Positions 37,965-46,074 of a DNA stretch of 64,000 bases are shown piece after piece; position 1 is the first letter of the stretch, and each line of letters opens with the position of its first letter. The stretch is from the NCBI RefSeq assembly GCF_002846335.1, contig NZ_PJMQ01000001.1, positions 1,922,001 to 1,986,000 of the forward strand, given 5' to 3'. The notes under the pieces are model-generated. The model was not told the DNA's origin, searched no databases, and saw nothing but the letters and a program-made list of their open reading frames with translations. The DNA comes from Janthinobacterium sp. 61. GTDB lineage: Bacteria > Pseudomonadota > Gammaproteobacteria > Burkholderiales > Burkholderiaceae_D. Made by a program: the position numbers and the translations under genes.

Positions 37965-38537
37965 ATGACAGCAATGACTCAATATGGAACGGTAGAAGAA
38001 ACGATGCTCGCTTATACCAACATCAGCGCCCGCGAAAGGCAAATCTTGCAAGGAGTGGCCAGAAGATACATAAAGGGAACCCATTTCACCGAGCCCCTGG
38101 ATCTGATGCATGAGGCTCTATACCTGACCGTGGAGCAGCGCCGCCGCTGGCCCAAAAGCGTTAATTTTGAAATCTACCTGGTCATGACCATGCGCAGCAT
38201 TGCCGGCGCCGATCGCAACAAGCAGTTGACGCAGGCGGCATCGGGCATTCCAGTCGAGGACATTCTTGAGTGGTCTTTCCTGGGCGAGAACTTTCACATC
38301 TCCGCCGAAGAGACTGTCCTTCGCGCCGAGGAGCGCTTGGCCGATAGCATCTCCACAAAGACGATACTAGGCCAGCTCCGTGCCGGGGCCGACAGAGTCG
38401 CGGGGGACGTTCTTGCATGCCTTCTGTCGGACATGCCGGCTCGGGAAATCAGATCCTCGCTCGGCCTCACCGTTGGCGCATATGACGCGGCAAGAAAGCG
38501 GGTCTTGCGAAAGTTTAAAAAGTCGGAGAGACTCTGA
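37965..38537 (+). CDS. sigma-70-like regulator
   Basis: This 190-residue protein resembles small sigma-70 family factors or related helix-turn-helix regulators of mobile elements. The N-terminal helical part (about 20-85) recalls region 2 (QILQGVARRYIKGTHFTEPL, NFEIYLVMTMRSIAG), and the C-terminus (about 150-187: SDMPAREIRSSLGLTVGAYD, ARKRVLRKFKK) recalls a region 4 helix-turn-helix. A CGGAGG ribosome site sits just before the ATG. It is divergent from traD and may control transfer or excision genes. Confidence 0.65.
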   Translation: MTAMTQYGTVEETMLAYTNISARERQILQGVARRYIKGTHFTEPLDLMHEALYLTVEQRRRWPKSVNFEIYLVMTMRSIAGADRNKQLTQAASGIPVEDILEWSFLGENFHISAEETVLRAEERLADSISTKTILGQLRAGADRVAGDVLACLLSDMPAREIRSSLGLTVGAYDAARKRVLRKFKKSERL

Positions 38538-38623
38538 TCCGGCTGTGACGGCGGAAGCACTCTTCCTGCCGCTCATGCCACGCTGAGATCGCGGCGCATG
38601 GCGAAACGAAGAGGCTCTCTCCG

Positions 38624-39259
38624 ATGATTCGAAACACTAAGAAAAATGGCGCGGGGAAGCCCGCGCCCCGTTCAAACCCCAGCAAGGCCAAGCCCGCAAG
38701 CGCCGGGCTCTCGCCACTCGAGGCGTTCATCATTGCTAGTGGCGAATTCTCCGCCGATGACATTGCGTCAATGACGAGCGACGACACCTTGCCCCAAAAG
38801 GAAACATCTGCGGAAGCGCCGTTGGAGCCCTATGGTCAGTGGCTCAGCGCCAGAAAAAACCGTGATGACGAGCCCTTCCCAACTCAAATGCGCTCCTCGA
38901 TTCAGATCCCATCGACGACAGGCGCTGGCATGACCGCTGAGGAGAAGCACGTTGCGCGCATCGCCTCGGCAATTACACATGCAAAAAAACAAGTGCGCAT
39001 TAATGGCGACTCGATGCGCGACCTTGGAATCAAGGACGGCGACATGGTCGACGTCGAGCTCAATGCCGAGCCAAAGGATGGCGACATCGTGTGCGCGGAT
39101 GTAATAGGCATTGGCAGGATTATTAGAACACTAAGAATCATAGACGGCGCTCATATCTTGACCGCAGCGAATCCGGCAGTTGAGGCCATTCCGATCATCG
39201 ACAGATCGCACATGCGCATCTTGGGCATCGTGATCACTCTTTCCAGCAGCATTCATTGA
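38624..39259 (+). CDS. S24 (LexA/UmuD-like) family protein
   Basis: The C-terminal 120 residues of this 211-residue protein carry an S24 peptidase-like fold: VRINGDSMRDLGIKDGDMVD with the catalytic Ser in GDSM, then GDIVCADVIGIGRIIRTLRI. Where LexA and UmuD have the catalytic Lys (tVKRl), this protein reads IIRTL, so Arg replaces Lys and self-cleavage may be lost. The first 95 residues are low complexity, without a clear helix-turn-helix. It could be a repressor fragment, a UmuD-like accessory protein or a decoy. It ends before a strong bidirectional terminator. Confidence 0.75.
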   Translation: MIRNTKKNGAGKPAPRSNPSKAKPASAGLSPLEAFIIASGEFSADDIASMTSDDTLPQKETSAEAPLEPYGQWLSARKNRDDEPFPTQMRSSIQIPSTTGAGMTAEEKHVARIASAITHAKKQVRINGDSMRDLGIKDGDMVDVELNAEPKDGDIVCADVIGIGRIIRTLRIIDGAHILTAANPAVEAIPIIDRSHMRILGIVITLSSSIH

Positions 39260-39270
39260 TTTCATGCGTA

Positions 39271-39323
39271 AATGGCCTGGCGCTTGGGAGACCGTCATCT
39301 CCCAAGCGCCAGGCCATTTTTTA
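39271..39323. terminator. strong bidirectional terminator
   Basis: A perfect 21-bp stem (arms 39271-39291 and 39298-39318) with a six-base loop is followed by T residues on the plus strand and flanked by A residues on the other side. It separates the converging S24 gene (ends 39259) and AlpA-like gene (ends 39331) and should stop transcription from both. Confidence 0.9.
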
Positions 39324-39330
39324 GCAAAAG

Positions 39331-39840
39331 TCATCGCCTCGGCCGAAAAACCCTAGAGCGTGGACTGCTATCAGCCAGCCCCATCGTAGCCAAGGCATCA
39401 TCAACAATCGAGGTTGCCCGCGCCCGCGCCATGGCCTCCTCTTTCATCTTGCGAACGTGGGCGGTCTCTTCCTGCTCGTTTTTCTCGAGCGCCTCGGTCT
39501 CGGCAGCCTCCAGTGCCGAAAGGCAATCGCGCGCACAATACCACTCGACCAGGTCGTCTATGCAGACCATGGGGGTGAAATTGAAGATCTGATAGGGAAT
39601 GAAAAATTGCCTATTGCGAATTAGTCTCCAAATAGTAGAGGGTGAAATGCCGAGGATGCGGGCCAGCTTGGTGACATTGATGAACGCCGATTCCACCTGA
39701 TAGTCGTTGATGATCATAAGCTTCACGCGCATGCGCTCAGCTTCCGCAATGTCCGCAAGAGACGGGTTGTCGGCGGAGTCATCTTTTGAGCAGTCACATT
39801 GCCCGACGCAATTGCATTGTTTTCCATAAAAGCAGCTCAT
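39331..39840 (-). CDS. AlpA/MerR-like DNA-binding regulator
   Basis: This 169-residue protein has a helix-turn-helix of the AlpA/excisionase type at about residues 52-88 (INVTKLARILGISPSTIWRL, then IRNRQFFIP). The N-terminus holds a Cys-rich cluster (CFYGKQCNCVGQCDC) that could bind metal. The C-terminal 70 residues are Ala/Glu/Arg-rich and helical. AlpA-like proteins regulate integrase or excision in islands. The function here is inferred. Confidence 0.7.
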   Translation of the reverse strand: MSCFYGKQCNCVGQCDCSKDDSADNPSLADIAEAERMRVKLMIINDYQVESAFINVTKLARILGISPSTIWRLIRNRQFFIPYQIFNFTPMVCIDDLVEWYCARDCLSALEAAETEALEKNEQEETAHVRKMKEEAMARARATSIVDDALATMGLADSSPRSRVFRPRR

Positions 39841-40195
39841 CTTTTCTCCGTTGAGTGAATGGCCGTGGCCGGTTGGCTGCGGCAGCCAATAGCACTGCTC
39901 AGAGTTAGCGAGCTCAGACTCTTCGCCGACAGAAGGTAGCTCTGCGACCTTCTGTCGGGGTCCACCACATTGCTGTTGGCAAACATGCCATCGACACCGT
40001 TGGGTTAGATCGACTCTTACATCCTTCGTTCAGTATGAATCTCCCACAACCACTTGATGGCGGTTGGTTATCAGAGCATCCTGTTTGTTGAAAACTTACA
40101 ATTTGACGGCACATCCAACTTAATTCATACAAGTGTTGCGTTGTGCAGCCGGTGATGTATAGTTCGTGTATAGTCATTTTCAAAGTGAGTTTTAA
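39841..40195. other. intergenic region with hairpin 39926-39958
   Basis: The 355-base space between the AlpA-like gene and the TIGR04255 gene contains a perfect 12-bp hairpin (CCGACAGAAGGT at 39926-39937, complement at 39947-39958, nine-base loop). Its right part is AT-rich and has promoter-like TATAGT elements near 40150-40175 for the gene starting at 40196. No coding sequence is supported. Confidence 0.5.
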
Positions 40196-41008
40196 GTGAT
40201 TGATCGGACAGGCGTTCTGCCAAACCAACCGCTCTTTTATGTCTTGGCGTCGTTGCGCTTTCAACGGTGGCTCTCGCTACCGCATAAGATTGCCGAACTT
40301 CAAGACGCACTGCGCGAGCGGTTTCCCTTAATTAACCAGATCCATTATGGAGACCGTTCGCAAGAGTCCTCCACGCGCATGCCATCGTCCGAGCCGGCAG
40401 CTTGGGCGTTTCACACCGCTGACAGGAGCATGGGCTGCCAGATCATGCACGAGCAAATCGTGGTCCATACAACGCGCTATACACGGTTCACTGAATTTGC
40501 GGAAACGTTTCGATTTGTCTTGGAAGCAATCCAACCGCATATGAAACATTTCGACGTTGGCGCCATAGGCATCCGATATTTGGATCGGATCGCGCCCCGC
40601 CAAGGAGAAAATCTATCCGATTATCTGCCTGCCGAATACCTACCCAAACCTCTTCAAACTGCCGAATTTAGCGTGGAAAGCGGCCTATCGCAAACTGTCT
40701 ACCGGACGAAAACAGGGATGCTGCAAGCTCGATTCTGGGCTGGCCGACAGTATGTGTCGGTCCCAGACGACTTGGTGCCCTTGTTTGTGCTGACACAAGA
40801 GTTCGGTCCTGCGGGGCCGGCGCTTCCTCCTTTAGAGATGGGGCATGGCGTGTTGGATTCGGATTCAATCTGGACAAGTTTGATTCCCGTGAGGATCGAC
40901 GTGGACGAGGCGGTCGCAAAACTCAGTGCCCTGCACTCGCATTCCAATGAATTTTTCCGGACCGTTTGTGCGGAAAAAGCCTTCGCTGTATGGAGAGGAG
41001 AAGCGTAA
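40196..41008 (+). CDS. TIGR04255-family protein
   Basis: This 270-residue protein resembles the TIGR04255 family, whose members are small cytosolic proteins of unknown role often found in accessory regions. The start has the NQPLFYVLASLRFQRW strand, and the central IGIRYLDRIAP (about 123-133) is typical. The start codon is GTG without a strong ribosome site. Its stop overlaps the next gene's start (TAATG), and that gene overlaps the third, so the three form one tightly coupled operon. Confidence 0.65.
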   Translation: MIDRTGVLPNQPLFYVLASLRFQRWLSLPHKIAELQDALRERFPLINQIHYGDRSQESSTRMPSSEPAAWAFHTADRSMGCQIMHEQIVVHTTRYTRFTEFAETFRFVLEAIQPHMKHFDVGAIGIRYLDRIAPRQGENLSDYLPAEYLPKPLQTAEFSVESGLSQTVYRTKTGMLQARFWAGRQYVSVPDDLVPLFVLTQEFGPAGPALPPLEMGHGVLDSDSIWTSLIPVRIDVDEAVAKLSALHSHSNEFFRTVCAEKAFAVWRGEA

Positions 41009-41730
41009 TGTCATTAGCTGTCATGGAATATGAGGGCTCTCGCTCATTGCGGGCCTTGAATCGCTCGCTGACGACGTCCGGCGTCGGAGCAATGGCAGAA
41101 TCAGGGTCACGCCCGGTGCTCGACTTTTACTCAACATCCCCATCAATCGCTCGCGGCTACCAGCTTGTGATCGTGGAAGAAACAACGTCCGCAGCACTGG
41201 CTACTGACGTCGAACATTCTGGATGGGTTATCGGAATATTCGACGAGCTTTCAAGATTTGTTTGCACGGCACAATCAAGCTCGAAAAAAACGACTTTTGA
41301 ACAAGCCTCCAAAATCGATGATGCAATCAACACCGTCAGCGACATCGCTTGGTTGCGCACAAACCTTGAGATCAGCATGAGCGAAATCGCCTCGTTATTT
41401 GGAGTTACTCGCAAGGCGGTCTACGATTGGACGAATGGAGCAAGAGCGACAAACGCCAGCTACATTGCTTCGGTAAAAACGATGATCGAGCAAGAGCTTC
41501 GAGCCGAATTGCGTCCCTACCTTAGGCAATTTTGGAATTTTGACGAGGCCGGAGGCGAGGCTCTGGTAGATATTTTGAAGTCGGGTGACGTGAGGCGGCT
41601 CGCGACCGCTCGTGGTGTGTTGAGCACGCTGTCTGGCCCCATTGGCAATTACGTTGCAAAGATTCGGTCAAGTCTCGACGAGACCGCGGTTTCCCACCTC
41701 CACAACCATGATGAATATAGATACCTCTGA
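41008..41730 (+). CDS. helix-turn-helix protein of TIGR04255 operon
   Basis: The clearest feature of this 240-residue protein is a helix-turn-helix at about 123-145 (MSEIASLFGVTRKAVYDWTN), like phage or Xre-type regulators. The parts before and after are not recognised. The ATG shares its first base with the preceding stop, and the downstream ATG lies inside its own end. It probably regulates the operon or binds DNA as part of a three-protein system. Confidence 0.65.
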   Translation: MSLAVMEYEGSRSLRALNRSLTTSGVGAMAESGSRPVLDFYSTSPSIARGYQLVIVEETTSAALATDVEHSGWVIGIFDELSRFVCTAQSSSKKTTFEQASKIDDAINTVSDIAWLRTNLEISMSEIASLFGVTRKAVYDWTNGARATNASYIASVKTMIEQELRAELRPYLRQFWNFDEAGGEALVDILKSGDVRRLATARGVLSTLSGPIGNYVAKIRSSLDETAVSHLHNHDEYRYL

Positions 41731-42589
41731 TGCCATTGTAAGCAAAATCAAAAACGCGGAATGGTGGCAAGGCTCAGTAGTTGAAGACGGAACGCTCCGC
41801 TCGGTCGAGCCCAACCTTCCCGAAGGTTTTGCTTATTGGATCATGGCAAGCCAAACATGCAATCTTTACAATAATGATTTTCAAAAAATAAGTAAGGTCG
41901 AGTGGATCGCCGCCAACGTCGTGAAACAAAGCACGACCGCGTGCCGAGGCGGGCGCAATCCTCGATTGCTGGAGACCAAAGCGTCTAGCTCCGAAGGAGA
42001 GACATGGTTGATATGCGACACGCAGGAACGCCACTGGGGTCGACGCGAAAACTTAGCTCTGTTAGCACCGTGCATGGCGCTTAAAAACATCCCAGCATTG
42101 GGTCAGTCCGAGCAACATAAAGACAACTTCTCCGCGTGGCTCGCACGAGGCTATACACGATTAGAGCTGTCCGATGAGTTGAACACAGCCCTCACTAAAG
42201 GGAAATTCATGTCGGCCATCGACAAATTGCTTACAGCTCACGAGGCGGATATTTTCGGGATTTTCATCAAGGTCTCAGATAATAACAAGAACTCACCAGA
42301 GCATGTTAAGCCGCCATGTGACATGGATTTACGAGTCGTGGTGTCAAAAGAAGCAACATTAAAGGATGTGAGAACTAAACTCGCAGAACTTTTTTCAACG
42401 GCAAACATTAAGGTGGAAAAGGGTGAAGCTAAGACGTCACGAGAAAAAATTCTGGCGGAAGATTTTTCTATCATCTTGGACCAGCAAGCACTACCTGCTC
42501 TTCGCTGGGACGCGACATTGATTGAGCAGCATTTGCGATTTAATTTCAGAGATTATCTGTCGGGGCCCGAAGAAGATGCCATGGAATAA
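41711..42589 (+). CDS. unrecognised third protein of TIGR04255 operon
   Basis: I do not recognise this 292-residue protein. It begins with an acidic, Trp-containing segment (AEWWQGSVVEDGTL) and has a block ASQTCNLYNNDFQKIS and a basic C-terminal half. ATG at 41708 or 41711 both lie inside the preceding gene, so translation should be coupled. A good terminator follows at 42612. The overlap of all three genes suggests that the products work together, possibly in defence or element maintenance. Confidence 0.6.
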   Translation: MNIDTSDAIVSKIKNAEWWQGSVVEDGTLRSVEPNLPEGFAYWIMASQTCNLYNNDFQKISKVEWIAANVVKQSTTACRGGRNPRLLETKASSSEGETWLICDTQERHWGRRENLALLAPCMALKNIPALGQSEQHKDNFSAWLARGYTRLELSDELNTALTKGKFMSAIDKLLTAHEADIFGIFIKVSDNNKNSPEHVKPPCDMDLRVVVSKEATLKDVRTKLAELFSTANIKVEKGEAKTSREKILAEDFSIILDQQALPALRWDATLIEQHLRFNFRDYLSGPEEDAME

Positions 42590-42611
42590 ATAAGAAAAAA
42601 TAGAAAGCTAT

Positions 42612-42641
42612 AAAAAAGCCGGTTTCCAACCGGCTTTTTTT
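42612..42641 (+). terminator. rho-independent terminator
   Basis: A-rich flank, then GCCGGTT, a TCC loop and AACCGGC, then a run of seven T residues. It ends the TIGR04255 operon. The A-run on the other side would let it work in both directions. Confidence 0.92.
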
Positions 42642-42857
42642 ATGGCTTTCCGCTGTGCGATCTTCAACGAATTTTGGCAGCGTAGAGTAAATATGCCAAG
42701 CACATCGCTAGCAGCCACGGGCTGTCCAAATCAAGTCAGCATGCACTAATTGTGTTGAACACATATAACATTTGGAGAAGGCGAAAAATAGGCCTTAGCC
42801 GTGGCCAGATGGCTTCGGCGGCATTAGGACGGCAAACGAACAGGGGTTTCTGTCGCC

Positions 42858-44066
42858 ATGCAGACAGGCAACGGCTCGGCACCGCCTGTCCAATACGAGA
42901 CACTGAGCGGAAGATCCACTCGCGGCCCGGCAAGCTTTAAAGGCTCAGTTGCCCTTGCTTGCGCAAGACACGGCGGGGAACATCTGGCCAACGGCGCTTT
43001 CCGCTTCAGAAAGCTGACGAGGCCAATCAACCGACGCGACGAAAACATGCTCAACCACTACGGAAAAGATGGCGCTCCATTGGACGCCTTGGCGCCAGAA
43101 GACGACTGGGACCTTCCTCAGCCGCCTCGGCAGCCGCCAAGACGCGAAGACCTACCTCCCCCGCCGATCAAGCACGAGCAGTCGCCAGCATCAGGGGAAT
43201 TTGCGCGATCCGTGATTGAAAATGTGCCATCGCGCCTGCCAAGCCAAAGAGGCCTCGACCGATGTCCCGCATTCATGGTTAGAAGCGCCCTTTTCCGGGC
43301 TGGCAGGATCGTCTTAGGGGTAAGCCACGATGGCCCTGTAAAGGGACAAGGAAGCTATGATTTGACGCTGTCGGGGGAACGGCTGTATATGCGGGACAAA
43401 CAGGTGTGGCAAGCGGTGATCAGCATCGTCAAACGAGCGCCTCGTCACGATGTTCCTATACGGATTGAGTTGGCGGCGATCGCAACAGTGATGGGTTCAT
43501 CCGACCACTGCGGCGGAGCCTTGAGACGAATCTGGCAAAGCGTGGAAAGATTGTCGCGCGCAGCCATTCAGGTGAAGCTTAGCGACGGTCAAGTCCACGA
43601 GGGCAAACTGCTCTCGGCCGCATATCGTCAAGAAAAGAAGTATTTCGTTGAGCTGGACATGCAATGGATGGCCGCGGCCATGTGCTTGGATTATCAATTC
43701 AAAATAGACTGCAAGCGCCGCAACGGGCTGACCACCTCGCTAGCTCAGTGGCTTCATGATTTTTTGTCGACTCACAAAAGCTCTCCGGGCCTCTCGGTCG
43801 GCTACATGCGTGAACTGTGCGGCTTCGATGGACAAAATAGGAAATTTCCAGCGGCGATTCGCACCGCCCTGAGCGAGCTGAAAATCTCCGCAGCTGCGCT
43901 TGTCGCAGACTTTGAGATTATCAAAAACGGCAGATCCAGCGACGCTTGGACTGTAGTCATTGTGCGCGGCCCAGAACAGCCATCATTCTCCGGTCCGTCA
44001 TCGCCCAAAGCCTTCGACGTGATGGAAAGCCTATGTATTCCAAAGTGTCGCAGGGTCGCGCTTTGA
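42858..44066 (+). CDS. trfA: TrfA-like plasmid replication initiator
   Basis: The C-terminal two thirds of this 402-residue protein match TrfA-type initiators (QGSYDLTLSGERLYMRDKQV, AIATVMGSSDHCGGALRRIW, and the end region TTSLAQWLHDFLSTHKSSPG). TrfA binds iterons at oriV and recruits the host replisome. The N-terminal 120 residues are Pro-rich and variable. An internal ATG at 43047 could give a shorter form of 339 residues, reminiscent of the two TrfA forms of IncP plasmids. Iteron-like repeats follow directly downstream (44114-44272). Confidence 0.82.
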   Translation: MQTGNGSAPPVQYETLSGRSTRGPASFKGSVALACARHGGEHLANGAFRFRKLTRPINRRDENMLNHYGKDGAPLDALAPEDDWDLPQPPRQPPRREDLPPPPIKHEQSPASGEFARSVIENVPSRLPSQRGLDRCPAFMVRSALFRAGRIVLGVSHDGPVKGQGSYDLTLSGERLYMRDKQVWQAVISIVKRAPRHDVPIRIELAAIATVMGSSDHCGGALRRIWQSVERLSRAAIQVKLSDGQVHEGKLLSAAYRQEKKYFVELDMQWMAAAMCLDYQFKIDCKRRNGLTTSLAQWLHDFLSTHKSSPGLSVGYMRELCGFDGQNRKFPAAIRTALSELKISAAALVADFEIIKNGRSSDAWTVVIVRGPEQPSFSGPSSPKAFDVMESLCIPKCRRVAL

Positions 44067-44113
44067 ATGTCCGACCTGGCTTGCCGGAATCTGCTCATCG
44101 ACAAGCCAGGCTG

Positions 44114-44272
44114 TCGGGTTTAACGGAGCAGATGACTTTGCGAATGCTCGCCATCTCGGGTGTAACTGGGAGGTTTCTCGGGTTTAAGGGGGAAGTTCAG
44201 CCAGACAGCTCGGGTTTAACCGGGAAGATGCTCGGGTTTAACCAGGAAGTTCCTCGGGTTTAACTGGGACGC
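44114..44272. repeat. iterons, probable oriV
   Basis: Six direct repeats of about TCGGGTTTAACTGGGAAG begin at 44114, 44156, 44178, 44210, 44232 and 44254. The last three and the second-third pair are exactly 22 bases apart, two helical turns. The first copy is the most degenerate. The placement right after a TrfA-like gene is what is expected of an iteron origin of vegetative replication. Confidence 0.88.
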
Positions 44273-44848
44273 ACGGCCCACATCTATAGATGTTAATAAA
44301 TATAAAAATAGAAGACCGTCGACTGCGGCCTTGCCTTGGGCAAGCCGCGTCTAGCCTATATACCCAGTTCCAAGCTTCCGCAGCGCCATCGCCGCGAATT
44401 TATTGGAATCCAAACCCCGCGCGATCAACGAAAACCGACGCTCGACCAGATCTAAGGATGTGTCGATAAATACCGCTTGTCCGAAACTTTTCCGCTGCAG
44501 CGGACTGCAGCGGAAAAAACATTTGCTCTAAATACTCCAAAAAATGTGCAATACAAGACGTTTTGGTGCTCAAAAGGCCATATTTTGTTGCAACGGAACG
44601 TATTTTTCTGTCTTTCTAGCAGGAATTTGGTGCCAGCGGCAGTAACTTTTCCGACCATACATAAAAAAATGGTGCGTCCGTAAACTCTTGCAAACCTTAG
44701 TTGTTTACGGGATCGGTTCCGTGTGGGCTGCTGCGCTGCAAATGTGCTGCAGAAACACTGTTCTAAGCTCCGACGAGCGGGTGGCTGAAAAGCCCTTTCG
44801 TCGGTAATGAATAAACCCACTTTTCAAAGCCGAACCAAGGAGAAAAAT
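44273..44848. other. AT-rich intergenic region beside the origin
   Basis: No gene is supported in these 576 bases. They hold a perfect 12-bp palindrome (CATCTATAGATG, 44281-44292), an AT-rich run after it as expected of a melting region next to iterons, and a perfect 13-bp hairpin (44488-44500 with 44505-44517, CGGA loop) followed by A residues. A transfer origin could lie here or closer to the relaxase gene, but I cannot identify a nick site. Confidence 0.6.
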
Positions 44849-45955
44849 ATGGCTACCATCATAGAAAGAACACGCAAAAACAAACCAAGCACTTGGCAAA
44901 CAACAGTTAGAATCAAGGGGCAACTGCCCGTAACACGAACTTTTACTAACTGGGATGACGCCGATAAGTTCGCGCAACGCATTGAACTCGAGCTTAGAAA
45001 ACTTGCGCTTGTAGAAGCCAAGAAAAAGGAGCGCCTTAAGCCAAAACAGGCAGGGGTTGAAAGCTTGCTTGATGAACGCTTGGACGAAATTTTGCAAAAA
45101 TACTCCGTCAGCGGCGACTCGACTGAACGACAAAGGAAAAATCTACCGACGATCATAAAATTTGTCCGCCTTGTGCGCAGTGCTGAAAGTGTCGGCTGCA
45201 ATTCTCTGCGCCAAATCACATCCTCTTGGAACAAAAAATACGTCGAACGTATGCGTAGGGAAAAAACAAGACGGAAAACAATTTTCTCCTATGAGACAAT
45301 TTCTGTTCACTTGCAAATTATGGCGATTGCCTGCAAGTGGAGGGCCGAATGTTTAGATATGCCCGCTCCTGAACTCAACTTTTCAAGAAGGCACTTCCCC
45401 AAGCATTGGGAGAACAAACGGTCTCGACGCCTATCTGCCGACGAGCAAACACGCCTAGAAGCGACCATTGCCAGCCACCAGGCCCCATCAAAAGATCAAT
45501 GGCTCCTCCTAATGCGATTAGCTTTGGAGACAGGTGCTCGCCTTCAAGAGCTGGTTCTTGCGGATTGGGCAGAATTTGCACTGCCTAGGAAGTTGTGGAC
45601 CATACCTGCAGCCAAAACCAAGTGTAATAAGGAGCGCGCTGTTCCACTTTCCTCCTTGGCATTGGACTATATGAGGGAACTGCAGAGCGATGCACTTGAT
45701 GGCAATACCCGTGTATTCCACCGGCTAGGCCAACCTCTTAGCGTCTCCGCGGGGTTCCACAAGTTCGTGAAAAAGACGGGGCTGATTGATTTTAGGTTCC
45801 ATGACCTTCGCCACGAAGCGATCAGTCGGATGGTGCTCTACAAGCGAAGGCTGTCGGTCTTTGAAATCATGGCGATTGTTGGCCATAGCGACCTGTCCAT
45901 GCTGGTCCGATACGCAAATCTTAGGGGCGATGAGCTGGCCGAACGGATGGACTAA
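44849..45955 (+). CDS. second tyrosine recombinase
   Basis: This 368-residue phage-integrase-family enzyme has all catalytic residues: Arg in LETGARLQELVLADW (about 231), His-x-x-Arg in FHDLRHEAISRM (about 318-321), and VGHSDLSMLVRYANL with His about 346 and Tyr about 355. The ATG at 44849 has AAGGAG seven bases upstream. It lies between the replication origin and the relaxase gene, away from the attachment site, so it may resolve plasmid multimers, act on a second site, or be a relic of the plasmid form. Confidence 0.88.
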   Translation: MATIIERTRKNKPSTWQTTVRIKGQLPVTRTFTNWDDADKFAQRIELELRKLALVEAKKKERLKPKQAGVESLLDERLDEILQKYSVSGDSTERQRKNLPTIIKFVRLVRSAESVGCNSLRQITSSWNKKYVERMRREKTRRKTIFSYETISVHLQIMAIACKWRAECLDMPAPELNFSRRHFPKHWENKRSRRLSADEQTRLEATIASHQAPSKDQWLLLMRLALETGARLQELVLADWAEFALPRKLWTIPAAKTKCNKERAVPLSSLALDYMRELQSDALDGNTRVFHRLGQPLSVSAGFHKFVKKTGLIDFRFHDLRHEAISRMVLYKRRLSVFEIMAIVGHSDLSMLVRYANLRGDELAERMD

Positions 45956-46074
45956 TGCTCGGCTTGGGGTGGCTTCCGAGCCGCCCTTTGTTTTCTCCCC
46001 TTTCTGGGAAAGGGACATTTGATATCAGAGGCGCCAGAAACAAGCGAGCTTGCCCCTCAGAAAGGAGGCGTCAT

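Noticed and set aside
44114..44272. Iteron region as a CRISPR array
   Set aside because: Repeat units are about 18 bases with spacings of 22, 32 or 42 and almost no spacer, next to a replication initiator.
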